DNA of 64,000 bases, taken from contig NZ_CP104883.1 of assembly GCF_025449335.1 (NCBI RefSeq), positions 2,410,501-2,474,500 of the forward strand, read 5' to 3'. Positions 37,830-47,142 of the stretch are shown here, piece by piece. The DNA comes from Bartonella sp. HY328. Its GTDB lineage: Bacteria > Pseudomonadota > Alphaproteobacteria > Rhizobiales > Rhizobiaceae. Every line of letters begins with the position of its first letter. The stretch's first letter is position 1. The notes beneath the pieces were generated by a model. The model ran no database searches and had not been told where the DNA came from. It was given only the letters and a program-made list of their open reading frames with translations. A program made the translations under genes and the position numbers.

Positions 37830-38238
37830 AAAACCTTGTGACATCACCGCAAAATTTGTGCAAGCATTTTTGAGCAATTTTTGGTACGAACCCAAAGATT
37901 AAATTTGAAAAGAAGTGTCGATAAATATCAATATTTTCAATGTTTTTAAACCAAGCTATCGCAAAAGTTTATCAAATCGTGAAATGATAAAAACAGCTAT
38001 ATTTAAATTAGTAGCCCCTCTCCCCTAAACTCTTTTAAAAGCTTGGTTTAATGCGTTTTTGCGAAAAGTGTGAAGCGGCTTTCGGAGAAAAAACGCGCTC
38101 TAATCTTTTATCTAGCTATTATCAAACACCTTTTTTTTTGCTACGGTATAAATCAAGTCAATAAAAAAAAGTGTTTAATGATATTATCAAAAAACACTCT
38201 TATATATTTATTACCTTATCTTATAGGTATTTGGGCTC
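37830..38238. other. Gene-free region between rnhB and ilvH
   Basis: About 400 bp without a convincing gene. It contains the shortened RIME-like repeat at 38053 and AT-rich DNA that probably carries the rnhB promoter. No clear terminator for ilvIH was seen. Confidence 0.5.
38053..38103. repeat. RIME-like repeat, copy 3 (half element)
   Basis: 51 bp matching the first module of the copies at 29965 and 55981: GCGAAAAGTGTGAAGCGG, then CTTTCGGAGAAAAAACGCG, then the closing CTCTAA. The second module with the GATCTG hairpin is missing. Confidence 0.8.
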
Positions 38239-38811
38239 TTACATGCCTTGTACGCCGCGATTCATCGCAACAATACCGGTGCGGCAAATTTCGATAAGAC
38301 CCAATGGACGCATGATCGAAATAAATTGATCAATTTTTGATGATTTGCCGGTAATTTCAAAAATGAAATGGTCAACGGTCGCATCAACCACTTTGGCATG
38401 AAATGCATCGGCAAGACGCAAAGCCTCAACGCGGTCAACACCTTTGCCTGATACTTTAACAAGAGCAAGCTCACGCTCAATAGGTGCATCTTGACGCAAT
38501 TCCTTAGCGCGCTCCTCAAGGTCGATAACACGGTGAACGGGCACAATGCGTTCCAACTGATGGCGAATTTGATCAATAACATGCGGCGTTGCGCGTGTTA
38601 CCACGGTGATGCGCGATAAGTGTTGCTCTTGCTCAGTTTCAGAAACGGTGAGGCTCTCAATATTATAACCACGACCGGAAAATAGGCCAATAACTCTGGC
38701 AAGAACGCCGGGTTCATTATCAACCAAAACAGCTAGTGTATGCTTTTCCAGTGGATCATTATCAGCTTCAATAAAATAGGCAGAGCCGAATTTAAGACTT
38801 TGGGTATTCAT
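38239..38811 (-). CDS. ilvH: Acetolactate synthase small (regulatory) subunit
   Basis: 190 residues from MNTQSLKFG. The N-terminal ACT domain (HTLAVLVDNEPGVLARVIGLFSGRGYNIESL) binds valine for feedback inhibition, and the C-terminal domain ends ICRTGIVAMNRG. It pairs with IlvI. It follows ilvI in the same operon. The first 30 codons of the open frame lie in the intergenic gap and have no family match. Confidence 0.93.
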   Translation of the reverse strand: MNTQSLKFGSAYFIEADNDPLEKHTLAVLVDNEPGVLARVIGLFSGRGYNIESLTVSETEQEQHLSRITVVTRATPHVIDQIRHQLERIVPVHRVIDLEERAKELRQDAPIERELALVKVSGKGVDRVEALRLADAFHAKVVDATVDHFIFEITGKSSKIDQFISIMRPLGLIEICRTGIVAMNRGVQGM

Positions 38812-38903
38812 GGTCTTATTCTTTCTAGCAAACGCTTTAAATAGAATTTGAAAAACACGATTGGCGCCAATTCTTTCAGCGCCAAGATTTTTGCATTTCA
38901 ATA

Positions 38904-40703
38904 TTAGACGAGTGCACGTCCCTCACTATCAATGGCATTAGCCACAGCTTCATCGGTTGCTTCATCGGGCAAGAGCATATCATTATGTGCACGACCTGAT
39001 GGAATCATCGGGAAGCAATTTTCAAGAGCAACCACATTACAATTAAAGATAACTGGGCCATCGGTCTCAATCATTTCAATGATTTTGTCATCAAGTTCAC
39101 TTGGTTTACTGCATTCAATACCAGTTGCACCATAGGCTTCAGCTAGTTTCACAAAATCTGGCATAGCCTCGGTATAGGAGTTTGAAAGTCGGTTGCCATG
39201 TAATAATTGCTGCCATTGGCGCACCATACCCATATAATGATTATTCAAAATAAATACTTTTACTGCTGCATTATGTTGGATAGCGGTACTTAATTCTTGA
39301 ATATTCATCTGAATGGATGCGTCACCTGCAATGCATATAACCAAATCATCAGGATGGGCAATTTGCACACCGATAGCGGCGGGAAAGCCATACCCCATAG
39401 TACCAAGACCACCTGAAGTCATCCAATGCTTTGGCTTGTCAAAACCAAAATATTGTGCCGCCCACATTTGGTGCTGGCCTACCTCGGTTGTGATATAGGG
39501 TGTGCGCTCCTTAGTAAGTTGATAAAGACGCTCAATCGCATATTGCGGCATGATAACATCTTGATTGTGTCGATAGGCAAGTGAATTGCGACGACGCCAT
39601 TTATTAATTTCTTGCCACCAAAGAGCCCGCGATTGTGCATCAGGCTTTGGTTGAACTGCGCGATAACGGCGCATTAAATCTTCCAAAACGCGCGCAACGT
39701 CACCAATAATTGGCACATCAACACGGATATTTTTATTAATAGATGACGCATCAATATCAATATGAATAATACGCGCATTAGGCGCAAACGCATCAACACG
39801 CCCCGTAATACGGTCATCAAAACGCGCGCCAATGGCTACCATAACATCACAATCATGCATAGTCATATTGGCTTCATAAGTACCATGCATACCAAGCATA
39901 CCAAGCCAATTTTTACCAGTTGCCGGATAAGAGCCAAGCCCCATCAAGGTTGATGTGATCGGAAAATCACCAAATTCCACCATTTCGCGCAATAGGCGAA
40001 TCGCATCGGGCCCAGAATTCACAACGCCGCCGCCTGAATAGATCACAGGACGCTTTGCCTCTGCTAAAAGCTGAACCGCATATTCAATGGCAGTAGCATC
40101 GCCATCAAGCACGGGCTGATAGCTGGTGCGCGGCATAGATTTTGGTGCGGTATAAATGCCGGTGGCAAATTGAATATCTTTTGGCACATCAATAAGCACA
40201 GGCCCGGGGCGGCCAGTGCGGGCAATGTGAAATGCCTCATGGATTGTTTTTGCAAGATCATTTACATTCTTCACCAACCAATTATGCTTGGTGCAAGGAC
40301 GGGTAATACCAACGGTGTCGGCTTCTTGAAAACCGTCAGTACCAATAAGTGAAGTTGGCACCTGACCAGAAATACAAACAAGGGGAATAGAATCCATTAA
40401 TGCATCTTGTAATGGTGTGACGGCATTAGTTGCTCCAGGGCCCGATGTTACCAGCATGACACCGACCTTACCTGTTGAGCGCGCATAACCTTCCGCCGCA
40501 TGACCAGCGGCTTGTTCATGACGAACCAAAATATGTTGAAATGTTTCCTGCTGGAAAATTTCATCATAAATTGGAAGCACAGCACCGCCCGGATAACCGA
40601 AAATATGTTCGACACCTTGATCAATAAGCGCCTGAACTACGATTTCCGCCCCTGACATTTCCTGCCCATCTCTTGTCTTTTTCGGTTTTTGGTCGTTTAT
40701 CAT
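38904..40703 (-). CDS. ilvI: Acetolactate synthase large (catalytic) subunit
   Basis: 599 residues. A TPP enzyme condensing two pyruvates, or pyruvate with 2-oxobutyrate, in valine, leucine and isoleucine synthesis. RHEQAAGHAAEGYARSTG holds the TPP glutamate, and AGDASIQMNIQELSTA is the TPP-Mg motif. I start at MINDQKPKKT; the longer open frame runs backwards through the attenuator and leader in another reading frame and is not real. Expression should follow branched-chain aminoacyl-tRNA supply through the leader upstream. Confidence 0.95.
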   Translation of the reverse strand: MINDQKPKKTRDGQEMSGAEIVVQALIDQGVEHIFGYPGGAVLPIYDEIFQQETFQHILVRHEQAAGHAAEGYARSTGKVGVMLVTSGPGATNAVTPLQDALMDSIPLVCISGQVPTSLIGTDGFQEADTVGITRPCTKHNWLVKNVNDLAKTIHEAFHIARTGRPGPVLIDVPKDIQFATGIYTAPKSMPRTSYQPVLDGDATAIEYAVQLLAEAKRPVIYSGGGVVNSGPDAIRLLREMVEFGDFPITSTLMGLGSYPATGKNWLGMLGMHGTYEANMTMHDCDVMVAIGARFDDRITGRVDAFAPNARIIHIDIDASSINKNIRVDVPIIGDVARVLEDLMRRYRAVQPKPDAQSRALWWQEINKWRRRNSLAYRHNQDVIMPQYAIERLYQLTKERTPYITTEVGQHQMWAAQYFGFDKPKHWMTSGGLGTMGYGFPAAIGVQIAHPDDLVICIAGDASIQMNIQELSTAIQHNAAVKVFILNNHYMGMVRQWQQLLHGNRLSNSYTEAMPDFVKLAEAYGATGIECSKPSELDDKIIEMIETDGPVIFNCNVVALENCFPMIPSGRAHNDMLLPDEATDEAVANAIDSEGRALV

Positions 40704-40734
40704 TGCTGTTACTCGTTTTTTTGCTGATATTGAA

Positions 40735-40797
40735 AATAAAAAAGGCCCCCTTGTGGGAGCCTGGTTTTGCGCATGGGAGGCTTGTGCCGGGTGGTTA
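40735..40797 (-). promoter_or_regulatory. Transcription attenuator of ilvIH
   Basis: On the minus strand, AGGCTCCC and AGGGGGCCT form a terminator hairpin followed by six T (plus coordinates 40743-40762). An upstream AGCCT (40778-40782) can pair with the AGGCT arm instead, giving an antiterminator. GCGCATGG-type segments in the leader gene can sequester that region when the ribosome does not stall. This is the classical arrangement. Confidence 0.85.
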
Positions 40798-40851
40798 CAC
40801 CACCAGCTCCATGCGCATCCACACCACAAGAATAATAAGAAACTTTTTCAT
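40795..40851 (-). CDS. ilv leader peptide
   Basis: An 18-codon ORF, MKKFLIILVVWMRMELVV, ending TAA just before the antiterminator and terminator segments. Nine of its 18 residues are Leu, Ile or Val, including runs LIILVV and LVV. Ribosome stalling at these codons when branched-chain tRNAs are uncharged would favour the antiterminator and allow ilvIH transcription. Confidence 0.88.
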   Translation of the reverse strand: MKKFLIILVVWMRMELVV

Positions 40852-41206
40852 GCAATGAACATATTCGCGTAATTTCCATTCGTCAATAACTATTTTTATG
40901 TAATTTTATTATTTGAATAAATCTATTTCGCGTAAAAGCGCTTGATGATTTGCTTTAGAAAAAACGGTCACTGCAAAAACGCTTGAATTGATATTTACGG
41001 CAAATATTAAAAAAGCCAACTCAATCACACCAAATTCCAGCTATTTTAAATCAGCCTAAAGAAAAAACAATTATGTTTGTTTTGTTTGTCACCTATATCG
41101 GCCCATAATTATTATAATTTACCAAAGGGCAGCTATAGGCATGGCTAAGGTCATTAGGATCACGGCATATAGTAAATCTGAGATTATCAGCTAAAAAAGG
41201 TAAAAC
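40852..41206. other. AT-rich gene-free region upstream of the ilv leader
   Basis: About 350 bp with no ORF. It must contain the ilvIH promoter on the minus strand. I see short AT palindromes but no other recognisable element. Confidence 0.5.
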
Positions 41207-41240
41207 TAAGGGGCAGGATTGATTAATTTAAATGAATTGG
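41207..41240. repeat. Solo terminal repeat of the MITE-like family
   Basis: TAAGGGGCAGGATTGATTAA, then TTTAAATGAATTGG, aligns closely with the 33-bp end of the element at 2215 (shared GATTAATTTAAATGAA-type core). No partner end was found nearby, so it is probably a remnant. The next 50 bp contain a separate inverted repeat around CCGCAT/ATGCGG. Confidence 0.6.
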
Positions 41241-41364
41241 TACCAATAAAGGCCGCATCCGAGCAGCTAAAGTCATGCGGTTTTGTCCGCATTATCTGTA
41301 GATTTCACAATCTATATTTAAATTTTAATTTTATGGAAATTAGTTGAAGCCTTAAGCTTAAAAA

Positions 41365-41438
41365 TGGCTGGGGTACCTGGATTCGAACCAGGGGTGCCGG
41401 TACCAAAAACCAGTGCCTTACCGCTTGGCTATACCCCA
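41365..41438 (-). tRNA. tRNA-Gln (anticodon TTG)
   Basis: The minus strand gives the acceptor stem TGGGGTA/TACCCCA, the D-arm AGCCAAGCGGTAAGGC, the anticodon loop TTTTGGT with anticodon TTG, the T-arm CCTGGTTCGAATCCAGG, and an encoded CCA. It reads CAA, and CAG by wobble. Confidence 0.95.
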
Positions 41439-41648
41439 ACATCATTTTTAAAGAACACTCTATCGTGTCCTTGGCGCGTCTTATAGCTGCTTGATTTCAT
41501 ATGTGCAATATCTATTATTAAAAAAAATGCATATTTTTTGATATTTTTTTATTTTTTCTGCTAACCTATTTTATTTATTGCATAAATTAGAACAATCCTT
41601 ACAATATTTTTATTAACATCCTAAGATCAAGCCAATGAATGTGACCAG

Positions 41649-42548
41649 ATGAGCATCGATTTCGATAAGGAATTTTTTCCAAATTACGATAAGGCAGTAA
41701 AAATCAACGATAAGATACAATTACTTACAGCAAGAAATCCAAGTCCTTATACATTCCATGGCACCAATACATATGTAATCGGCCAAAAAGATTTAATGAT
41801 TCTAGATCCCGGCCCAAATAATGAGCAGCATTTTGAAAATTTAATCAAAGCGGTTAATGGTCGTCATGTCAGCCATATTATACTTACCCATAGCCATGCA
41901 GATCATAGTGACCTTGCCTATAAAGTAAGCCAATATTTTTCTGCCCCGATTGGCAAAGCGCCGCTTTCACCTCGTAAAGATCAACAGAACCAAGCCAAAC
42001 AAAGCGGCGAAGCAACCAGCAGCGATGTAGAGTTTGATATCTCTCTTAGTGACGATATGCTAATCAGCAATAGTGAAATAACATTGCATGCCATTGCCAC
42101 ACCCGGCCATGCGAGTGATCATATAGCTTTTGCACTCAAGGGTAGCGATATGTTATTTTCGGGTGATCACGTCATGGCATGGGCAACAACCGTCATCATT
42201 CCACCTGATGGGGTTATGCAAGACTATATGGCATCGCTTGAAAAATTAATTGGTCGCAATGATAGCTATTATCTGCCCGGCCATGGCGGCGTAGTTGCCA
42301 ATCCTCAACAATTGATACGTGGTTTTCGCAGCCACCGCAAATTACGAGAAAACGCAATTCTTAAGCGGCTACAACATGGCGATACAACAGTTACAGAAAT
42401 TGTTGCCGCAATTTATCAAAAGCTGGACCCAAGATTAAAAAATGCGGCGGCGCTATCGGTTTGGGCGCATCTTATTGATTTGCATCAGCGCAATCTTATC
42501 CATTGTGATGGATCGCCACAAATTGATAGCATTTATTCGTCACGTTGA
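41649..42548 (+). CDS. Metallo-beta-lactamase-fold hydrolase
   Basis: A 299-residue MBL-fold protein of the LACTB2/glyoxalase II-like group. The metal motif HSHADH is at residues 81-86, a later histidine is in ATPGHASDH, and an Asp/His is in LFSGDHVMAW. A C-terminal winged-helix-like segment (VTEIVAAIYQ...AALSVWAHLIDL) is typical. Substrate unknown. Its 3' end overlaps the convergent DUF1499 gene by 16 bp. Confidence 0.87.
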   Translation: MSIDFDKEFFPNYDKAVKINDKIQLLTARNPSPYTFHGTNTYVIGQKDLMILDPGPNNEQHFENLIKAVNGRHVSHIILTHSHADHSDLAYKVSQYFSAPIGKAPLSPRKDQQNQAKQSGEATSSDVEFDISLSDDMLISNSEITLHAIATPGHASDHIAFALKGSDMLFSGDHVMAWATTVIIPPDGVMQDYMASLEKLIGRNDSYYLPGHGGVVANPQQLIRGFRSHRKLRENAILKRLQHGDTTVTEIVAAIYQKLDPRLKNAAALSVWAHLIDLHQRNLIHCDGSPQIDSIYSSR

Positions 42549-43318
42549 TCGCTTGGTGTCAACAAGACCTTAATATCAAGCGCTTCCATAAAGTTTAAAA
42601 TGAAACGGGCATCAATGCCAAGATCATGGCTTAAATAGCGTGATGTTGCCCGCATATCAACAAAGGTGGTATCGCCTTCATCATTAAGGCGAATTATTAT
42701 ATCGGACACAAAGCCAAGTAAGGGTGTTTTGGCAGTTGCCTCAACCAAGAGCGTACCATCTTTGCCAACCTCTCCAGCTTGGCTAATAAGCTTCCAACCT
42801 AAATCATCCATCACAGTTAAGACCGCAGGCAAAATCTTGTCAGGCGATCCGTCATAACGCCGGCCGCTTAGTTGTGGCCACATGGCAAGCTGCTCGTTGG
42901 CCTGATAATAAAGGGATTGATGCACAGGTAAAGCATTACTTGGCCGGTTATTCGCAATGAAAGGTGGAGGTGTCTCACTGTCGGTGGCAATATCGTAAAA
43001 GGGTGGAAAAACAAAATAAGCAACAGCGGCTGCCATAATCGGCAACAGGGCTAAGAAGGCCAAAATCAATCCTTTTATCGATTTACCGCCACCTTTATCA
43101 GCCCTTTGCCAAAGGTCTAAAAAGCCTTTCAAAGCCAACACAAATGCAGCTAGCCCAAAAAATGCCGCACATCCAACCGCAACAAAAAAATAGTTACTTG
43201 CAAGCACACCAAAGCGATGGCATATGGCAGCCAAAATCAGCAAAACAAGTGCCAACCAACCAAAGCGTGGCGACCATCTTGCTGCTTTTGACGGCATTCT
43301 TTGAAACTTTTTACGCAT
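42533..43318 (-). CDS. DUF1499-domain membrane protein
   Basis: 261 residues: three hydrophobic helices in the first 115 residues, then a soluble DUF1499 domain (from about residue 150, with SPDKILPAVLTVMDDLGWKL and RLNDEGDTTFVDMRATSR). Function unknown. It starts 2 bp after the stop of the deacetylase gene on the same strand, so the two are one operon. Confidence 0.8.
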   Translation of the reverse strand: MRKKFQRMPSKAARWSPRFGWLALVLLILAAICHRFGVLASNYFFVAVGCAAFFGLAAFVLALKGFLDLWQRADKGGGKSIKGLILAFLALLPIMAAAVAYFVFPPFYDIATDSETPPPFIANNRPSNALPVHQSLYYQANEQLAMWPQLSGRRYDGSPDKILPAVLTVMDDLGWKLISQAGEVGKDGTLLVEATAKTPLLGFVSDIIIRLNDEGDTTFVDMRATSRYLSHDLGIDARFILNFMEALDIKVLLTPSDQRDE

Positions 43319-43320
43319 AT

Positions 43321-44121
43321 TTATTGAGTACCCTTAAAAAACTCGGCACAAGATTGAAGTGCTGGTGCACCTTGATTAACTCCAAGTCCTTGCGAAAGCG
43401 TTACAAAATGCATGCCTTGCTTTTTTAAATCTCGCAAAGCTTCGGCAACGCCCGCCCCCGAAGCTCGGGTTGGTTGATTCATATGGGCAATGGTAACATC
43501 GCCATCCTTTGCTGTTTTTAGCCTCCTTAAAACCATACTCGCTGAAAGTGATGCGCCTTGATCACCATTGATTGAAAAACCTGCAACATGAAACCCTAGA
43601 TCTTCAATTAATTTTAGCGATCTTGTTGTATAGCGTGCTGCAGCTCCCCGATAAAATGGCTTGAATTGTGAAGTTAAACCCGCTTTTTCGATAGCTTGCG
43701 CTCCGCCTTCGATTTCTTCGCAAACAGCACGTAAACTGCCTGCCGTCTTTAATCCATAAATAGTTCCTGGCTCATCAATGGCGGGAATGTGATTTTGCCC
43801 ATGATTTCCAATTTCAAATAATTCGGGATGAGCCTGTATTTGTGCAATAACATCGGGATTTTTAACTAGCCATCGCGCTGTTACAAATAAAGTTGCAGGA
43901 ATTTTTTCAGCAATCAAAACATCAAAAATGCGCCGATCTGTCTTCCCCATACATAAATCAAAAGTAAGCGCAATACGCGGTGGATCAATATCCTTTTTAA
44001 TTGCAAGATATGGCTCAACCGAAGATGTTTTTTCGGCTGCCCAGCTCGGCATAATAACCATAGTACTGGTCATTAAAACCACAGCTGTACTTATAAATTT
44101 GTTAAAGGCTTTTTTTATCAT
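43321..44121 (-). CDS. Secreted polysaccharide deacetylase (NodB domain)
   Basis: About 266 residues with a signal peptide (MIKKAFNKF..., cleavage near PSWA). The NodB domain begins at ALTFDLC and has NHGQNH as its histidine motif. The usual second Asp of TFDD is Leu here, as in a known subgroup with TFDxC. It may remove acetyl groups from peptidoglycan or exopolysaccharide. A TTG seven codons upstream also opens the frame but would spoil the signal peptide. Confidence 0.8.
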   Translation of the reverse strand: MIKKAFNKFISTAVVLMTSTMVIMPSWAAEKTSSVEPYLAIKKDIDPPRIALTFDLCMGKTDRRIFDVLIAEKIPATLFVTARWLVKNPDVIAQIQAHPELFEIGNHGQNHIPAIDEPGTIYGLKTAGSLRAVCEEIEGGAQAIEKAGLTSQFKPFYRGAAARYTTRSLKLIEDLGFHVAGFSINGDQGASLSASMVLRRLKTAKDGDVTIAHMNQPTRASGAGVAEALRDLKKQGMHFVTLSQGLGVNQGAPALQSCAEFFKGTQ

Positions 44122-44160
44122 TTTAATCAATGCGCAATCCAATAACGCTTCACATATTGA

Positions 44161-44216
44161 GGGTCAAAACCCAATGGTCAGGATTTAGGGTCAGGATCTA
44201 GGGTAAGAACCTAGCA
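44161..44216. repeat. Tandem degenerate copies of the MITE terminal word
   Basis: Four variants of GGGTCAGGATCTA follow one another (GGGTCAAAACCCA, GGTCAGGATTTA, GGGTCAGGATCTA, GGGTAAGAACCTA). They resemble the first 13 bp of the terminal repeat at 2215. They lie between ppdK and the deacetylase gene, possibly from repeated insertion and excision. Confidence 0.6.
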
Positions 44217-44268
44217 CAGGTGAAGCGTAATTAAGTTAAAAGTCACCTTATTTAATATATTTTATTTT

Positions 44269-46926
44269 TTAACCTTTTAATGCAGCTTGCGCAGCGGCTA
44301 ATCGCGCTATTGGTACACGAAAAGGCGAACATGAAACATAGTCAAGCCCTTGCTTTTCGCAAAATGCAATGGATGCAGGATCACCACCATGTTCGCCGCA
44401 AATTCCAAGCTTGATATTGGCCCGTGCTTTGCGACCGCGTTCTGCCGCAATAGCTACCAATTCGCCAACGCCATCAATATCAATAGTGATAAATGGATCT
44501 TGTTCTAACAAGCCTTTTTGCAAATAGGTATTAAGGAAAGGCGCAGCATCATCGCGCGAAATACCAAAGGTTGTTTGGGTTAAATCATTGGTACCGAAAG
44601 AAAAGAACTCTGCACTTTGCGCAATATCATTTGCGCGTATTGCCGCTCGCGGTAGCTCAATCATCGTACCAACCATATAGGATAGCTGCATATTCTGCTC
44701 ACTCATCACTGCATTGGCGACATTGTCAATTTGCGCTTTCACAAAATCTAGTTCGCTCTTCAACCCCACCAAAGGCACCATAATTTCAGGCATTACGGCA
44801 CTATTGGTGTTTTTAGCCGCAATAATTGCAGCTTCAAAAATTGCTCGTGCCTGCATTTGGGCAATTTCGGGATAAGTAATGGCAAGACGGCAGCCTCTAA
44901 GCCCAAGCATGGGATTAAATTCATGCAACGCATTGGCACGCTCGCTTAAATGCTTTTCATCAACTCCCATAACACTTGCAACTTCAGCAATTTCCTCGGC
45001 CGTTTTGGGCAAAAACTCATGCAATGGCGGATCAAGTAAGCGAATGGTAACAGGAAGCCCTGCCATAATTTCAAACAATTCGACAAAATCTGAACGCTGC
45101 ATCGGTAGCAATTTGGCAAGAGCTGCCTTCCTACCATTTTCATTATCTGCAAGGATCATTTCACGCACCGCAATGATCCGTTCGCCGGAAAAAAACATAT
45201 GCTCGGTACGGCAAAGGCCAATACCTTCCGCACCAAAAGAACGGGCGGCGCGTGCATCATTGGGTGTTTCAGCATTGGCACGCACTTTCATCCGGCGCGC
45301 TTCATCAGCCCATTGCATGATAAGCGCAAAATCACCTGATAATTCGGGTTGTAGCATGGCAACGCGGCCAAGCAAAATTTGCCCGCTACCACCATCAATA
45401 GTAATAATGTCACCCTTTTTAAGTTCAACACCGCCTGCAACCATTTTATTATTATGATAATCGACCTTAATACTACCAACACCGCAAACACATGGTTTAC
45501 CCATACCGCGTGCAACCACTGCCGCATGGCTGGTCATACCACCGCGCGTGGTTAAAATAGCTTCAGCGGCATTCATGCCATGAATATCTTCAGGACTTGT
45601 TTCAATGCGCACTAATATAACCTTACGCCCCTCAGCAGCTGCAGCTTCTGCGTCTTCTGATGAAAAAACAATTTCACCAACTGCCGCTCCGGGGGAAGCA
45701 GGCAGGCCAGAGGCTAAAATTTTACGCTCGGCCTTTGGATCAATCGCAGGATGCAATAATTGGTCAAGGGATGCCGGCTCTATCCGCAATACCGCTTCTT
45801 GGTAAGTAATCAGCCCCTCTTGCGCCATTTCAGCCGCAATTTTTAAAGCAGCATTTGCTGTACGCTTACCACTACGGGTTTGCAACATCCATAATTTACC
45901 TTTTTCAATAGTAAATTCAAGATCTTGCATGTCATGATAATGAGCTTCAAGCTTATGGGCAATATCAGTAAAATGGGCAAAAGCCTCAGGCATTAGCTTT
46001 TCAAGAGATGGCTTATCTGATCCGGCAGCAATACGGGCAGCTTCGGTAATATTTTGCGGCGTTCTAATACCCGCTACAACATCCTCACCCTGCGCATTCA
46101 CCAAAAATTCACCATAAAGCTCATTAGCGCCGGTCGATGGATTTCGTGTAAAAGCAACACCCGTTGCAGAATCATCCCCCATATTGCCAAATACCATGGC
46201 TTGCACATTAACCGCTGTACCCCAATCTTCTGGTATAGAATGGAGTTTACGATAAATAATCGCCCGCGCAGTCATCCAACTAGAAAACACCGCGCCAATT
46301 GCACCCCATAATTGCTTTTGCGGGTCTTGCGGAAAAGGTTCGCCCAATTCTTCTTCAACAGCATCCTTATAAAGTTCGATCAAAGCTTGCCAGTCAGCTG
46401 CTGTCATTTGCGTATCGGCTTCATAATTATGGGCCGCTTTGGCATGATCCAACAATTCTTCAAAAACCGAATGGTCAATATCAAGAACAACATTAGAATA
46501 CATTTGGATAAAGCGACGATAGCTATCATAAGCAAATCGCTCACTTGCATGCTTAGCAAGTGCTTTTACGGTTTCATCATTAAGACCAAGGTTTAAAACT
46601 GTGTCCATCATACCGGGCATGGAAGCGCGTGCACCAGAGCGCACCGATAATAATAGCGGATTTTCACGGTCACCAAATAATCGGCCAGTTAAAGCACCAA
46701 TTTCTGCTAAAGCCTTATCTACATCAGCCATCAAGCCAGTTGGATAGCCACGATTATTACTATAATACCAAGTGCAAACTTCAGTTGTAATAGTAAAACC
46801 AGGTGGTACGGGCAAACCAAGATTGCTCATTTCGGCAAGGTTTGCACCTTTACCACCAAGAAGATCACGCTGACGGACGGAACCTTCTGCCTTATTATTA
46901 CCAAAACTGTAAACCCACTTGGTCAT
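44269..46926 (-). CDS. ppdK: Pyruvate, phosphate dikinase
   Basis: 885 residues, the full length for the family. It interconverts pyruvate + ATP + Pi and PEP + AMP + PPi. The N-terminal ATP-grasp part contains GGKGANLAEM and the RSGARASMPGMMDT glycine loop. The phosphorylated histidine is in GGMTSHAAVVARGMGKPCVCG, and the C-terminal PEP/pyruvate barrel ends GTNDLTQTTFG and ICGEHGGDP. The Shine-Dalgarno AAGGA lies before the ATG. It supports gluconeogenic growth. Confidence 0.97.
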   Translation of the reverse strand: MTKWVYSFGNNKAEGSVRQRDLLGGKGANLAEMSNLGLPVPPGFTITTEVCTWYYSNNRGYPTGLMADVDKALAEIGALTGRLFGDRENPLLLSVRSGARASMPGMMDTVLNLGLNDETVKALAKHASERFAYDSYRRFIQMYSNVVLDIDHSVFEELLDHAKAAHNYEADTQMTAADWQALIELYKDAVEEELGEPFPQDPQKQLWGAIGAVFSSWMTARAIIYRKLHSIPEDWGTAVNVQAMVFGNMGDDSATGVAFTRNPSTGANELYGEFLVNAQGEDVVAGIRTPQNITEAARIAAGSDKPSLEKLMPEAFAHFTDIAHKLEAHYHDMQDLEFTIEKGKLWMLQTRSGKRTANAALKIAAEMAQEGLITYQEAVLRIEPASLDQLLHPAIDPKAERKILASGLPASPGAAVGEIVFSSEDAEAAAAEGRKVILVRIETSPEDIHGMNAAEAILTTRGGMTSHAAVVARGMGKPCVCGVGSIKVDYHNNKMVAGGVELKKGDIITIDGGSGQILLGRVAMLQPELSGDFALIMQWADEARRMKVRANAETPNDARAARSFGAEGIGLCRTEHMFFSGERIIAVREMILADNENGRKAALAKLLPMQRSDFVELFEIMAGLPVTIRLLDPPLHEFLPKTAEEIAEVASVMGVDEKHLSERANALHEFNPMLGLRGCRLAITYPEIAQMQARAIFEAAIIAAKNTNSAVMPEIMVPLVGLKSELDFVKAQIDNVANAVMSEQNMQLSYMVGTMIELPRAAIRANDIAQSAEFFSFGTNDLTQTTFGISRDDAAPFLNTYLQKGLLEQDPFITIDIDGVGELVAIAAERGRKARANIKLGICGEHGGDPASIAFCEKQGLDYVSCSPFRVPIARLAAAQAALKG

Positions 46927-47142
46927 TTTGGAAGATCCTTAAAATCGCGATTATCCATAATTGCGTAACATTATTAAAAGGCTATCAAACATAGTAAAAA
47001 CTATAATTAAATACTTTAACAAAACAGTACTATGTCTTGGCTTTTAATAATGAAAAAGAATACGTTCCATAAATAACAATGGTCAATAGCTAACTTCAAA
47101 TTTATAATCATTCTATGATAAAATAGTGGGCTAAATGTTAGA

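Noticed and set aside
40704..40829. A 42-residue N-terminal extension of acetolactate synthase (MWCGCAWSWW...)
   Set aside because: It runs through the attenuator hairpin and leader gene in another frame. Family homology starts at MINDQKPKKT.
44879..45457. Long plus-strand ORF of 192 codons opposite ppdK
   Set aside because: Its composition (Ser, Arg, Ala rich) is that of an antisense frame of a conserved gene. ppdK is intact.
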